A DNA stretch of 64,000 nucleotides from Kitasatospora fiedleri (GTDB taxonomy: Bacteria > Actinomycetota > Actinomycetes > Streptomycetales > Streptomycetaceae), in assembly GCF_948472415.1 (NCBI RefSeq), contig NZ_OX419519.1, forward strand, positions 7,717,001-7,781,000, in the 5' to 3' direction. Under the pieces are notes generated by a model. The model worked only from the letters and a program-made list of their open reading frames with translations, was not told the DNA's origin and did no database searches. Position 1 is the stretch's first letter, and every line of letters starts with the position of its first letter. The translations under genes and the position numbers were made by a program. Shown piece by piece: positions 35,934-43,771 of this stretch.

Positions 35934-35974
35934 CCACAAAAGTTGGACCAGAGCCCGTTTTCACCTATGCAGCC
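35934..35974 (-). repeat. Right terminal inverted repeat of the ISL3-like element
   Basis: Starts CCACAAAAGTTGGACCAGAG and ends TGCAGCC. It is the inverted partner of 29115-29155. Confidence 0.85.
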
Positions 35975-35982
35975 AAGGGGGT

Positions 35983-36397
35983 CATCACCCCCGTGTCGCC
36001 GTCCTGGGCGCACGAGAACGCGGCCGAGGTGGTGCGCCGGCAGCCGACCCCGCGGCTGGAGGAACTCGGCCTGGTCCCCGGCTCCGGCACCCTCGACCTG
36101 CCCGGCAGCGCGAACTGGTTCATCCCCGACCTGGCGGTCGTCCCGCTGCTGGTGGTCCGTCAGCAGCGCGAGTGCACCGTCTTCTCCGACCCCGGCCGCC
36201 TCGGTTGCGCGGAGGTCGACGGCCCCCACCCCTTCGGCAGCCCCGTCCGCCTCCCCGCCCCGTTCGACCCGGACCCGGACACCGGCCGTTTCCGAAACCG
36301 GACCCGCCGCGTCCGGCCCGATGACGGGGGGAGTGGCGGACCCCTCCGGTGGGGAGGGGTACGGTCGAGGCAGACGCACGGGAGGGCAGGGGCATGA
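35983..36397 (+). pseudogene. Uma2-family gene, 3' part, with internal deletion
   Basis: Continues the gene begun at 29002: ITPVSPSWAHENAAEVVRRQ, LVPGSGTLDLPGSANWFIPDLAVVP. Then, where the family has about 45 residues carrying the catalytic EVxS and K, the sequence jumps straight to LLVVRQQRECTVFSDPGRLG and PHPFGSPVRLPAPF. The PD-(D/E)XK site is therefore incomplete even without the transposon. The frame stays open to 36397; the true end of homology is near 36290. Confidence 0.75.
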
Positions 36398-36657
36398 CGG
36401 CGACAGCGGAGACCGGGGCGTTGCGCGTGCCGCGCAGCATCAACGGCATCGAGCAGGCGCTCACGTACGAGGAGCGGGCCCGGTTCTACGGCGAGCTCGG
36501 GCCCGTCGAGGACCCGGCGGACCGGGAGGCCGTGATCACCGCGTGGTGGCTGCGGGCCATGTCCGGCGCCTACGGGAGCGATCGGAGCGGGTTCCGGGCG
36601 GCGGTCGCGCCGGTGCTCGCCACCGGGCGGGCGCAGCAGGCCGGGGCTGCCGCGTGA
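36394..36657 (+). CDS. Small hypothetical protein, first of a coupled pair
   Basis: 87 aa, ATG at 36394 after GGGAGGGCAGGGG. INGIEQALTYEERARFYGELGPVEDPADREAVITAWWLRAM forms a helix-rich body similar in feel to small antitoxin-like proteins of streptomycetes (DUF6247 kind). Its stop overlaps the next start (GTGA). A toxin-antitoxin role is possible from size and coupling only. Confidence 0.65.
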   Translation: MTATAETGALRVPRSINGIEQALTYEERARFYGELGPVEDPADREAVITAWWLRAMSGAYGSDRSGFRAAVAPVLATGRAQQAGAAA

Positions 36658-36914
36658 GCGGTTGGCGGATATGGCTCCAGGACCAACCCGCGCACACCAT
36701 GGTCGCGATCTCGAAGGCGGACGACATCCTCTTCGCCCTCGTCACCGCCTCCCTGGTGCTCCTCGACGACCGGGCCGGCAGCCCCGTCGACGAATGGGGC
36801 GACCTGCGCAACGTCGTCCTGGCGCCCTCCGTCACCGCCGAGGTCTTCGTCAACCCCGACCAGCGCACCATCGACGTGGTGCGCCTGGTCTGGCTCCCCG
36901 GCTTCGACGACTGA
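36654..36914 (+). CDS. Small hypothetical protein, second of a coupled pair
   Basis: 86 aa from GTG at 36654. Alternating strand and helix: SGWRIWLQDQPAHTMVAISKADDILFALVTASLVLLDD and AEVFVNPDQRTIDVVRLVWLPGFDD. The size and the C-terminal strand pair are compatible with a RelE/ParE-like toxin or a small binding protein, but no catalytic set was recognised. Confidence 0.65.
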   Translation: MSGWRIWLQDQPAHTMVAISKADDILFALVTASLVLLDDRAGSPVDEWGDLRNVVLAPSVTAEVFVNPDQRTIDVVRLVWLPGFDD

Positions 36915-36964
36915 CCGGCCGGCGAGTCCGGTGGACCCCCGGCCCGGGGGCCGGGGGTGGCGGG

Positions 36965-38422
36965 TCAGAGGGCGGGGGTCAGGCGGGGGGTGCGGTCCTC
37001 GACGGCCTGGGCGGCGTCCAGGACGAGTTCCTCCTCGAAGCGGCCGCCGATCAGCTGGACGCTCATCGGGAGGCCGTCGACCAGGGCGGCGGGGACGGTG
37101 GCGGCGGGGAAGCCCAGGATCGGGACGGCCGCCATCGGCCACTGGGCGGCGACCAGGGCGGCGGCGCGTTCGGGGGAGGCGAGGTCCGCGTCCTGTTCGA
37201 AGGGCGGCTCGGCGCTGACCGGGGTGAGCAGCAGGCGTTCGCGGCCCAGGAGTTGCTGGAGTTCGGTGATCAGCGCGGCGCGCCGCGACCAGCCGTGGAT
37301 GTACGTGCCCAGCGCGGGGGCCTCCCCCCACTCGGCGGCCGCGGCGGCGAAGGAGTAGGCCAGCGAGGTGCGCACGCCCGGGTCGCCGACCCGGTCGACC
37401 AGCGGCATGGTCGGGCGGAAGTCCTCGTAGATCAGCAGGGACCAGAGCCGGGCCGCCTCGGCGAGCAGCGGGAGGCCGTCCAGTTCCTCGACCCGGTAGC
37501 CGGCCTCGGTGAGCTTGCCGACGGCCGCGTCGATCGCCCGTTCCACCGCCGGGTGGTTGGGGACGGTGCCGATCGAGCGCACCACCGCGACCGCCGGGAG
37601 GGTGCCGGGCGCGGGGCGCTCCGGCAGGGCGGGGACGCCGACCGGGTCGCGCAGGTCGGGGGTGGTCATCACGCGCAGCGCGAGGCGGGCGTCCGCGACG
37701 GTGCGGGCCAGCGGGCCCTCGACCGCGCAGGACTGCACGGTCAGCGGCATCACCAGCTGCTGACGCCCCGCCGGGGTGTCGACGAAGACCGGCGCGGCCC
37801 AGTTGGAGACCCGGCCGACCGTCGGGCGGATGCCCACCACGCCGCAGCAGGCGGCCGGGTAGCGGATCGAGCCGCCGATGTCGTTGCCCTGGGCGAGCGG
37901 GGTCATCCCGGCGGCCAGGCCCGCCGCCGCGCCGCCGCTGGAGCCGCCGGGAGTGCGGTCGGGGGCCCAGGGGTTGAGGGTCCGGCCGTGCAGGTCGTTG
38001 GTGCTGAACCAGCGGTAGGAGAACGCGGGCGCGTTGCTGCGGCCCAGGAAGACCGCGCCCGCGCCGCGCAGCGCCGCCACGCAGGCGGCGTCCTCGGCGG
38101 CCGGGGTGCCGGCCAGCGCGGCCACGCCGTGCGAGGAGGCGAAGCCGCGCTGGTCGGTGTTGATCTTCGTGGAGACGGGGACGCCGTGCAGCGGCCCGAG
38201 GTCCTCGCCGGCGGCGGTGCGCCGGTCGGCCTCGCGGGCGGCGGCCAGGCTCTCCTCCGGGCGGAGGTCGGCCAGCGCGTTGACGGTCGGGTTGACGGCC
38301 TCGACGCGGTCCAGGCAGGACCGCACGAGCTCGGTGGCGGAGAGGGACCGGTCGCGGATCGCGGCGGCGGCCTCGACGGCCGTGAGCTGCCACGGCCGGG
38401 TGGAGAGGGAGTGGTTGTCCAT
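36965..38422 (-). CDS. Amidase signature family enzyme
   Basis: 485 aa hydrolase of carboxamides. Ser-Ser-Lys triad: Lys in GVPVSTKINTD, the Gly/Ser-rich RTPGGSSGGAAAGLAAGMTPLAQGNDIGGSIRYPA contains both Ser residues. ATG at 38422 (MDNHSLSTRPWQL); a longer frame upstream lacks homology. The upstream region carries an ACAACGTT box also present before the TetR and transporter units, so it probably belongs to the same regulon. Substrate unknown; context suggests peptide or amide use. Confidence 0.92.
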   Translation of the reverse strand: MDNHSLSTRPWQLTAVEAAAAIRDRSLSATELVRSCLDRVEAVNPTVNALADLRPEESLAAAREADRRTAAGEDLGPLHGVPVSTKINTDQRGFASSHGVAALAGTPAAEDAACVAALRGAGAVFLGRSNAPAFSYRWFSTNDLHGRTLNPWAPDRTPGGSSGGAAAGLAAGMTPLAQGNDIGGSIRYPAACCGVVGIRPTVGRVSNWAAPVFVDTPAGRQQLVMPLTVQSCAVEGPLARTVADARLALRVMTTPDLRDPVGVPALPERPAPGTLPAVAVVRSIGTVPNHPAVERAIDAAVGKLTEAGYRVEELDGLPLLAEAARLWSLLIYEDFRPTMPLVDRVGDPGVRTSLAYSFAAAAAEWGEAPALGTYIHGWSRRAALITELQQLLGRERLLLTPVSAEPPFEQDADLASPERAAALVAAQWPMAAVPILGFPAATVPAALVDGLPMSVQLIGGRFEEELVLDAAQAVEDRTPRLTPAL

Positions 38423-38493
38423 GAACGCCTCTACGAGGGCGCGCGCTCCGGCGGAACGCGCGGAGGGGGAGTGCTGACGCACAAGATGTGACG

Positions 38494-38512
38494 ACGTTAT
38501 GCAACAACGTTT
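38494..38512. promoter_or_regulatory. Probable TetR box upstream of the amidase gene
   Basis: ACGTTATGCAACAACGTTT, with inverted ACGTT/AACGT, shares GCAACAACGTT with the intergenic region at 39233-39256. The amidase start is 72 bp away on the minus strand. Confidence 0.6.
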
Positions 38513-38564
38513 GATGAAGTCAAGGTCCGGGGCCCGCGCCCCCGCATCGGTGCGGGCGCGCCCC

Positions 38565-38605
38565 ACCCCGGCCCGGCGAGCACGCCCCGGCCCGGCGAGC
38601 ACGCC
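38565..38605. repeat. Tandem 20-bp repeat at the tetR gene end
   Basis: CCCCGGCCCGGCGAGCACGC occurs twice in tandem, running to the tetR stop codon region. Confidence 0.6.
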
Positions 38606-39175
38606 TCAGGCCCGGCCGGTGAGCAGGCGCACCGCGGTGCGGGCGGCGTTCGCGCCGCGGGGGGCGGGCCAGTGCGCCGGGTCCTCCAGGGTGGAGAGCC
38701 AGTAGCCGCGGAAGAGCAGGTGGAGCAGGTCCGCGGCGCCGGGGTCGGTGATGCCGGCCTCGGCGAGCAGCGGGTCGAGGGCGGCCCGGTGGTCGCGGGC
38801 GAGTTCGGCGACCAGGACGGCGGCGTCGGAGCCGTCGCCCTCGCTGACGATCTCGGCGAGCAGGCGCCGCATCACCTCGTCGTCGCGCTCGGTGGTGCAC
38901 ATCCACTCGGCCAGGGCCAGCAGGCGGTCCGGGCTGCTGTGCCCGGCGAGCAGGGCCTCGGTCTCCCCGGCCCAGTGGCGCTCCGCGTGGCGCAGGGCGT
39001 TGGCGATCAGGGCGGAGCGGGTGGGCAGGTAGTTGGTGATCATCGCGGTGGAGCCGCCGAGTTCCTGCGCCACGGCGCGGATGGTGACGGCCCGGACGCC
39101 GCGGGTGCGGGCGACCTCGATGGTGGCGTCGGCGATCCGGGCCAGGCGGTCTTCCTGGTCGACCTCGATCGGCAT
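38606..39175 (-). CDS. TetR-family transcriptional regulator
   Basis: 189 aa from ATG at 39175. N-terminal helix-turn-helix: ARIADATIEVARTRGVRAVTIRAVAQELGGSTAMITNYLPTRSALIANAL. The ligand domain (about 60-189) is helical (LLAEIVSEGDGSDAAVLVAELARDHRAALDPLLAE). Divergent from the CocE-transporter operon and upstream of the amidase gene in the same direction. CAACGTTG-type boxes lie in both promoter regions, so it likely represses all three units. Confidence 0.9.
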   Translation of the reverse strand: MPIEVDQEDRLARIADATIEVARTRGVRAVTIRAVAQELGGSTAMITNYLPTRSALIANALRHAERHWAGETEALLAGHSSPDRLLALAEWMCTTERDDEVMRRLLAEIVSEGDGSDAAVLVAELARDHRAALDPLLAEAGITDPGAADLLHLLFRGYWLSTLEDPAHWPAPRGANAARTAVRLLTGRA

Positions 39176-39232
39176 CGGCGTACTCCTCCGGAAAGTGTTG
39201 ACCGGGTGGCGGGCAGGTGCAATCTTGTCATA

Positions 39233-39256
39233 CAACAACGTTGCACAACGCCGTTG
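39233..39256. promoter_or_regulatory. TetR operator region (two dyads)
   Basis: CAACGTTG (39236-39243) and CAACGCCGTTG (39246-39256) stand side by side 58 bp upstream of tetR and 86 bp upstream of the CocE-type gene. The sequence ACAACAACGTT repeats that before the amidase. Confidence 0.65.
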
Positions 39257-39341
39257 CATGACGTCGCCGGCGAAGTCCCCCGGCGCGCGTCCGCCCGTTG
39301 CGCACCCCCTGCCACGCCCTCCAGGCCGGAGCGACACCCCC

Positions 39342-41036
39342 ATGCCATCCCCCGAACACCCGCCCCTCGCCATCGAGCGGATCGTCCCCGCCCCCGTCCC
39401 CTCGCAGGCCCGCCAGCACCTGGTGCGGGTCCGCGACGGCGTCCGCCTCGCCACCGACGTCTACCTGCCGCAGGACGGCGGCCCGCAGTGGCCCACCGTG
39501 CTGATCCGGCTGCCGTACGACAAGAACAGCCGCTACGTGTTCACCGACCGGATCGCCGCGCGCCTCACCGCCCGCGGCTACGCCGTCGCCGTGCAGGACG
39601 TGCGCGGCAAGTTCCGCTCCGAGGGCGGGACGCTGCCGTTCGTCCACGAGTCCGCCGACGGGTACGACACCATCGAGTGGACCACCCGGCAGGACTGGTC
39701 GGACGGCCGGGTCGGGATGTTCGGCGACTCCTACTACGGCTTCACCCAGTGGGCCGCCGTCGCCGCCGGGCACCCCGCGCTGCGGGCCGTCGTCCCGCGG
39801 GTCACCACCGCCGACTTCAGCGCGATGTTCCGCCACGGCGGACGCGAACTGCCGCCCCCGCCCTGGCGGGAGGGCGTGACGTACTTCGCCCACCACTGGG
39901 TGGGCCGGGACACCTACGAGTACCGGGCCGACCCGGCGGCCCGGCCCGCGATCGCGCCGTACGAGCAGGCGTTCCGGCAGATCGGCGACCGCTCGGCCTG
40001 GTTCACCCTACTCGCGCCGCACCGGGTCGACCTGTGCACCCAGTTCGGCCGGCACCCGTTCGACGCCCGGCCGGTGCCGGTGCTGCACTGCGTCGGCTGG
40101 TACGACAACATCGTCCGCGCCCACCTCGCCGACTACCTGGAACTCGCCGCCCGCCCCGAGTGGGACGCCGTGCAGTACCTGTGGGCCGGGGCCGTCGACC
40201 ACGAGAACTACCGGCTGGCGCTGGCCCCCGTCGCCCCGCCGGACGACCACGCCGAGGACGAGCGGGCCCTGGAGCGGATGCTCGACGACTACCTCGGCCC
40301 GGCCCTCGACTTCCTCGACGTGTTCCTCCAGGGCAGCCGGAACGCCGATGAACTCCCCAAGGTCGCCTGGGAGTTGGGCCACGCCGGCTGGCGCACCGCC
40401 GACACCTGGCCGCCGCCCGGAACCCGCCCGCTCACCCTGCACCTGGACGGCGCCCACCTGGCCGCCGGCCCGCTGCCCGGCGGCGCGCTGACGGCCCGCC
40501 CGCCCCGGGAACAGCGGTGCGCCCGCTGGACGCACGACCCGGACGCCCCCGTCCCGTCCCTGGTCGAGAACTCCTTCGCCTACCTGCACACCCACCCCGA
40601 CCTGGCCGCCCCCGCCGCCCGCCCCGACGTGCTGGCCTTCACCGGCGAGGCGCTGGCCGAACCGCTCGACCTGGCCGGGCCGGTCGAGGCCGAGCTGCAC
40701 GTGGACGGCGAGGCCCCCGTGTTCGACGTGTTCGCCAAACTCGCCGACCTCGCCCCCGACGGCACCGCCCGGCTGATCGTCCGCGGCCAGGTGCAGGCCA
40801 CCGCCGCCGGACCGGTGCACATCGACCTCGCGCACACCGGCTACCGGGTCCGCGCCGGACACCGGCTGCTGCTGCTGGTCGCCGCCTCCGACTTCCCGCT
40901 CTTCCTGCCCGCCACCGGCACCGGCGACAACCCGTGGACCGCCACCGAGGCCCGCCCCGTCGTCCAGCGCCTGCACACCGGCGGCCCCCGGCCCTCCCGG
41001 CTGACCGTCACCGTCCTGCCCACGAGCGCCGGTTGA
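39342..41036 (+). CDS. CocE/NonD family (X-Pro dipeptidyl-peptidase-like) hydrolase
   Basis: 564 aa. Alpha/beta-hydrolase with nucleophile motif GMFGDSYYGFTQW (Ser), DGVRLATDVYLP start, a helical cap, and the C-terminal jelly-roll (LDLAGPVEAELHVDGEAPVFDVFAKLADLAPDGTA). Members are esterases or X-Pro aminopeptidases. No export signal. ATG at 39342; the frame is open further upstream, but that part crosses the operator. First gene of a seven-gene operon with a peptide-type ABC transporter. Confidence 0.88.
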   Translation: MPSPEHPPLAIERIVPAPVPSQARQHLVRVRDGVRLATDVYLPQDGGPQWPTVLIRLPYDKNSRYVFTDRIAARLTARGYAVAVQDVRGKFRSEGGTLPFVHESADGYDTIEWTTRQDWSDGRVGMFGDSYYGFTQWAAVAAGHPALRAVVPRVTTADFSAMFRHGGRELPPPPWREGVTYFAHHWVGRDTYEYRADPAARPAIAPYEQAFRQIGDRSAWFTLLAPHRVDLCTQFGRHPFDARPVPVLHCVGWYDNIVRAHLADYLELAARPEWDAVQYLWAGAVDHENYRLALAPVAPPDDHAEDERALERMLDDYLGPALDFLDVFLQGSRNADELPKVAWELGHAGWRTADTWPPPGTRPLTLHLDGAHLAAGPLPGGALTARPPREQRCARWTHDPDAPVPSLVENSFAYLHTHPDLAAPAARPDVLAFTGEALAEPLDLAGPVEAELHVDGEAPVFDVFAKLADLAPDGTARLIVRGQVQATAAGPVHIDLAHTGYRVRAGHRLLLLVAASDFPLFLPATGTGDNPWTATEARPVVQRLHTGGPRPSRLTVTVLPTSAG

Positions 41037-41123
41037 CGCCCGCCCCAGCCCGCCCCCGTCCGCCCCCGTCCGCCGGCACCCGCCGACACCCCCGACCACC
41101 GACCCCCACAGGAGCACCCCCTC

Positions 41124-42818
41124 ATGCACGCTCCCCGCGCCGCCGCCGCCCGCAGAGCCGAGCCCCGCAGAGCCGAGCCCCGCGCAGCCGCGACCCGCAG
41201 AACCGCCCTCCTCGCCCTGGCCTGCGCCCTCGCGCTGACCGCCTGCGGCTCGGCCGGCGCCCCCGGCGGCGGCAGGCCCGCCGAACTCACCGAGTTCACC
41301 CCCGCCGCCACCGGCCGGGTCGACCACGCCGCCTGGAACCTGCCCACCGGCGAACCGCTCAGCCTCGACCCCGCCAAGGCCGGCGACTACGCGCCCAGCA
41401 CCGTGGTCTCCAACCTGTGCGACCCACTGCTGCGCCTGCACGCCGACTACACCTACGGCCCCGGCCTGGCCACCGGCTGGACCTGGAGCGACCCCACCAC
41501 CCTGGTGCTCGACCTGCGCGCGGACGTGACGTTCTGGGACGGCAACCCGATGACCTCCGCCGACGTGGTCGCCAGCCTCAAGCGCCAGCAGGACCCGGCC
41601 ACCCGCAGCGTCAACGCCGACGCCCTGCGCAACGTCACCGCGATCACCGCCGACGGGCCGCACCGCGTCACCGTCCGCTTCAAGCAGCCCGACCAGCTGT
41701 TTGTCAAAGCGCTCACCAACGGCTTCGGCGCCGTCAGCGAGGCGAGCTACCTGGCCACCGCGGGCGCCGACTACGGCACCCCCGGCGGCGGACTGATGTG
41801 CACCGGCCCCTACCGGCTGGGGCAGTGGAAGGCCGGCGAGTCGATCGGCATCACCAGCACCGGCACCTACTGGGACCCCGCCCTGCAGCCCAAGGTCGGG
41901 GAACTGACCTTCCGCTTCATCACCGACGGCTCCACCCTCACCGGCGCCCTGCTCTCCGGCGAGGTCGACGGCTCCTACGAGGTCAACACCGCCACCGCCC
42001 GCGCCGTCGCCCGCTCCACCGCCGGCACCCTCTACCGCGGCGCCTCCGCGCAGACCGTCTTCCTCACCCCCACCGGCCCCGACTCCCCGCTCGCCGACCC
42101 GCACACCGTCCAGGCCCTGCAACTGCTGCTCGACCGCGACGCCCTGATCCGCAACGTGTACGACGGCGCCGCCCAGAAGCTCAAGACCTTCGTGCCCGCG
42201 CTGGTCCGCGCCCACGACCCCGCCGCCGCGACCTACGCCCGGGGCTACGACGCCCTGCCGCCCGTCCCCGCCGTCGACCTCGACCGGGCCCGCGCCGCCA
42301 TCGCCCAGTCCGCCAACCCCCGCTACAGCCTCACCGTCGCCACCGCCGCCGGCGACCAGCAGTCCCTCCAGACGCTCACCTTCCTCCAGGACGCCGCCCG
42401 CCGGATCGGCCTGGACATCCGGATCGAACAGCTCCAACCCACCCAGCTCTCCGGCCTGTTCTACGACCCGGCGCTGCGCCGGGGCCTGGACGCCGTGATC
42501 GTGCTCGGCTACGTCGAACTGCCCGACCCGGCCTCCTACGTCCAGCAGATGACCGATCCCGGCTCGCTGTTCAACTGGGTCGGCTACCGCAACGACACCG
42601 TCACCGCCGCCCTCGCCGAGGCCCGCGCCGCCACCGACCCCGCCCGGGCCGCCGACGCCTTCAACCGGGCCCAGGCCGCGTTCGTCCAGGACCTGCCGAT
42701 CGTCCCGCTCGCCGCCCCCGACGAGCGGCTCTTCCTCAACAAGCGGCTCAGCGGCGCCCCCGCCACCTTCGCCTACGTCAACATGCCCTGGGCCGCCTAC
42801 CTCGGCGGCACCCGATGA
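41124..42818 (+). CDS. Peptide/nickel-type ABC transporter substrate-binding lipoprotein
   Basis: 564 aa, SBP family 5. ATG at 41124 after CAGGAG. An Arg/Ala-rich N-terminus from near-identical short repeats (RRAEPRRAEPRAA) precedes the lipobox ALTACGS. Domain blocks: WNLPTGEPLSLDPAKAGDYAPSTVVSNLCDPLL, FWDGNPMTSADVVASLKR, LQLLLDRDALIRNVYDGAAQK. Coupled to the permease gene (ATGA). Confidence 0.92.
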   Translation: MHAPRAAAARRAEPRRAEPRAAATRRTALLALACALALTACGSAGAPGGGRPAELTEFTPAATGRVDHAAWNLPTGEPLSLDPAKAGDYAPSTVVSNLCDPLLRLHADYTYGPGLATGWTWSDPTTLVLDLRADVTFWDGNPMTSADVVASLKRQQDPATRSVNADALRNVTAITADGPHRVTVRFKQPDQLFVKALTNGFGAVSEASYLATAGADYGTPGGGLMCTGPYRLGQWKAGESIGITSTGTYWDPALQPKVGELTFRFITDGSTLTGALLSGEVDGSYEVNTATARAVARSTAGTLYRGASAQTVFLTPTGPDSPLADPHTVQALQLLLDRDALIRNVYDGAAQKLKTFVPALVRAHDPAAATYARGYDALPPVPAVDLDRARAAIAQSANPRYSLTVATAAGDQQSLQTLTFLQDAARRIGLDIRIEQLQPTQLSGLFYDPALRRGLDAVIVLGYVELPDPASYVQQMTDPGSLFNWVGYRNDTVTAALAEARAATDPARAADAFNRAQAAFVQDLPIVPLAAPDERLFLNKRLSGAPATFAYVNMPWAAYLGGTR

Positions 42819-43771
42819 CGCTCCGCCACCTGGGCCGCCGCCTGCTCGGCCTGCTCGCCACCCTGCTGGCCGCCAGCCTCGCCCTCCACGGCGCCCTGTT
42901 CCTCGCCCCCGGCGACCCCGCCACCCTGCTGGTCGGCGGCGGCAAACCGCCCAACCCCGAACTGCTCGCCGAGATCCACCGCCAGTACCACCTCGACGAC
43001 CCCTTCCTCACCCAGTACTGGCACTGGCTCACCGGCCTGCTGCACGGCGACGCCGGCACCTCGCTCGCCCAGCACGACACCGTCGCCCACCTGATCGGCG
43101 CCCGGATCGGCACCACCGCCCTGCTGATCGGCTACGCCGCCGCCCTCATCCTGGCGGCCGGCCTCACCCTCGGCACCCTCGCCGGACTGCGCGGCGGACG
43201 CACCGCCACCGCCGTCACCGCCGCCACCGGCACCCTGATGGCCGTCCCCACCTTCGTCTCCGCCGTCCTGCTGATCTGGCTGTTCGCCGTCCGGCTCGGC
43301 TGGCTCCCCGCCTACGGCGACGGCGACGGCGGCCTCGGCGACCGACTGCGCCACCTCACCCTGCCCGCCCTGGCCCTGGCCGCCTCCTGGCTCGCCTACG
43401 TCGCCCAGGTCACCCGCTCCGCCGTGCACGCCGAACAGGGCTCCGAACACGTCCAGACCGCCCGCAGCCGGGGCATCCCCGAACGGCTGGTCGTCCGCCG
43501 GCACGTCCTGCGCAACGCCTCCGGGCCGATCCTCTCGGTGGCCGGCGTCTCCGTCGCCGGACTGATCGCCGGCAGCTCCGTCATCGAGCAGACCTTCGGC
43601 CTCAACGGCCTCGGCGCACTGCTCGTGCAGAGCGCCGCCCGCCGGGACCTCGCCGTCGTCCAGGCCCTCGCCCTGCTCACCGTCACCGCCTTCGCCCTGG
43701 TCAACACCGCCGTCGACCTGGCCACCGCCGCACTCGACCACCGCACCCCGATCGGAGGCGCCCCCGCATGA
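42815..43771 (+). CDS. ABC transporter permease (DppB type)
   Basis: 318 aa with six predicted helices. GDPATLLVGGGKPPNPELLAEIHRQYHLDDPFLTQYWHWL is the typical first-loop region and EHVQTARSRGIPERLVVRRHVLRNASGPIL the EAA loop. ATG overlaps the stop of the binding-protein gene and its own stop overlaps the next start by 4 bp. Confidence 0.92.
   Translation: MTLRHLGRRLLGLLATLLAASLALHGALFLAPGDPATLLVGGGKPPNPELLAEIHRQYHLDDPFLTQYWHWLTGLLHGDAGTSLAQHDTVAHLIGARIGTTALLIGYAAALILAAGLTLGTLAGLRGGRTATAVTAATGTLMAVPTFVSAVLLIWLFAVRLGWLPAYGDGDGGLGDRLRHLTLPALALAASWLAYVAQVTRSAVHAEQGSEHVQTARSRGIPERLVVRRHVLRNASGPILSVAGVSVAGLIAGSSVIEQTFGLNGLGALLVQSAARRDLAVVQALALLTVTAFALVNTAVDLATAALDHRTPIGGAPA

Larger units (their letters stand above)
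29115..35974. mobile_element. ISL3-family-like transposon, 6.86 kb, interrupted by a tyrosine-recombinase element
   Basis: Terminal inverted repeats of 41 bp (31 matches) bound the element, sharing GGCT at the tips and CTCTGGTCCAACTT-like sequence inside. It contains an ISL3 transposase gene (29255-30772 plus 35140-35211), an insertion of about 4.37 kb (30773-35139), and a passenger gene (35236-35877) between transposase and right end. Without the insertion it would be about 2.5 kb. It sits inside a Uma2-type gene. Confidence 0.87.

Noticed and set aside
29115..35974. Composite transposon with two full insertion sequences at the ends
   Set aside because: Only one transposase gene exists, split in two. 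The ends are a single pair of inverted repeats, so it is one element with an insertion.
40517..42814. Long plus-strand frame through the CocE and binding-protein genes
   Set aside because: Arg/Pro-rich out-of-frame reading. Only its end, from ATG 42815, is a real permease.
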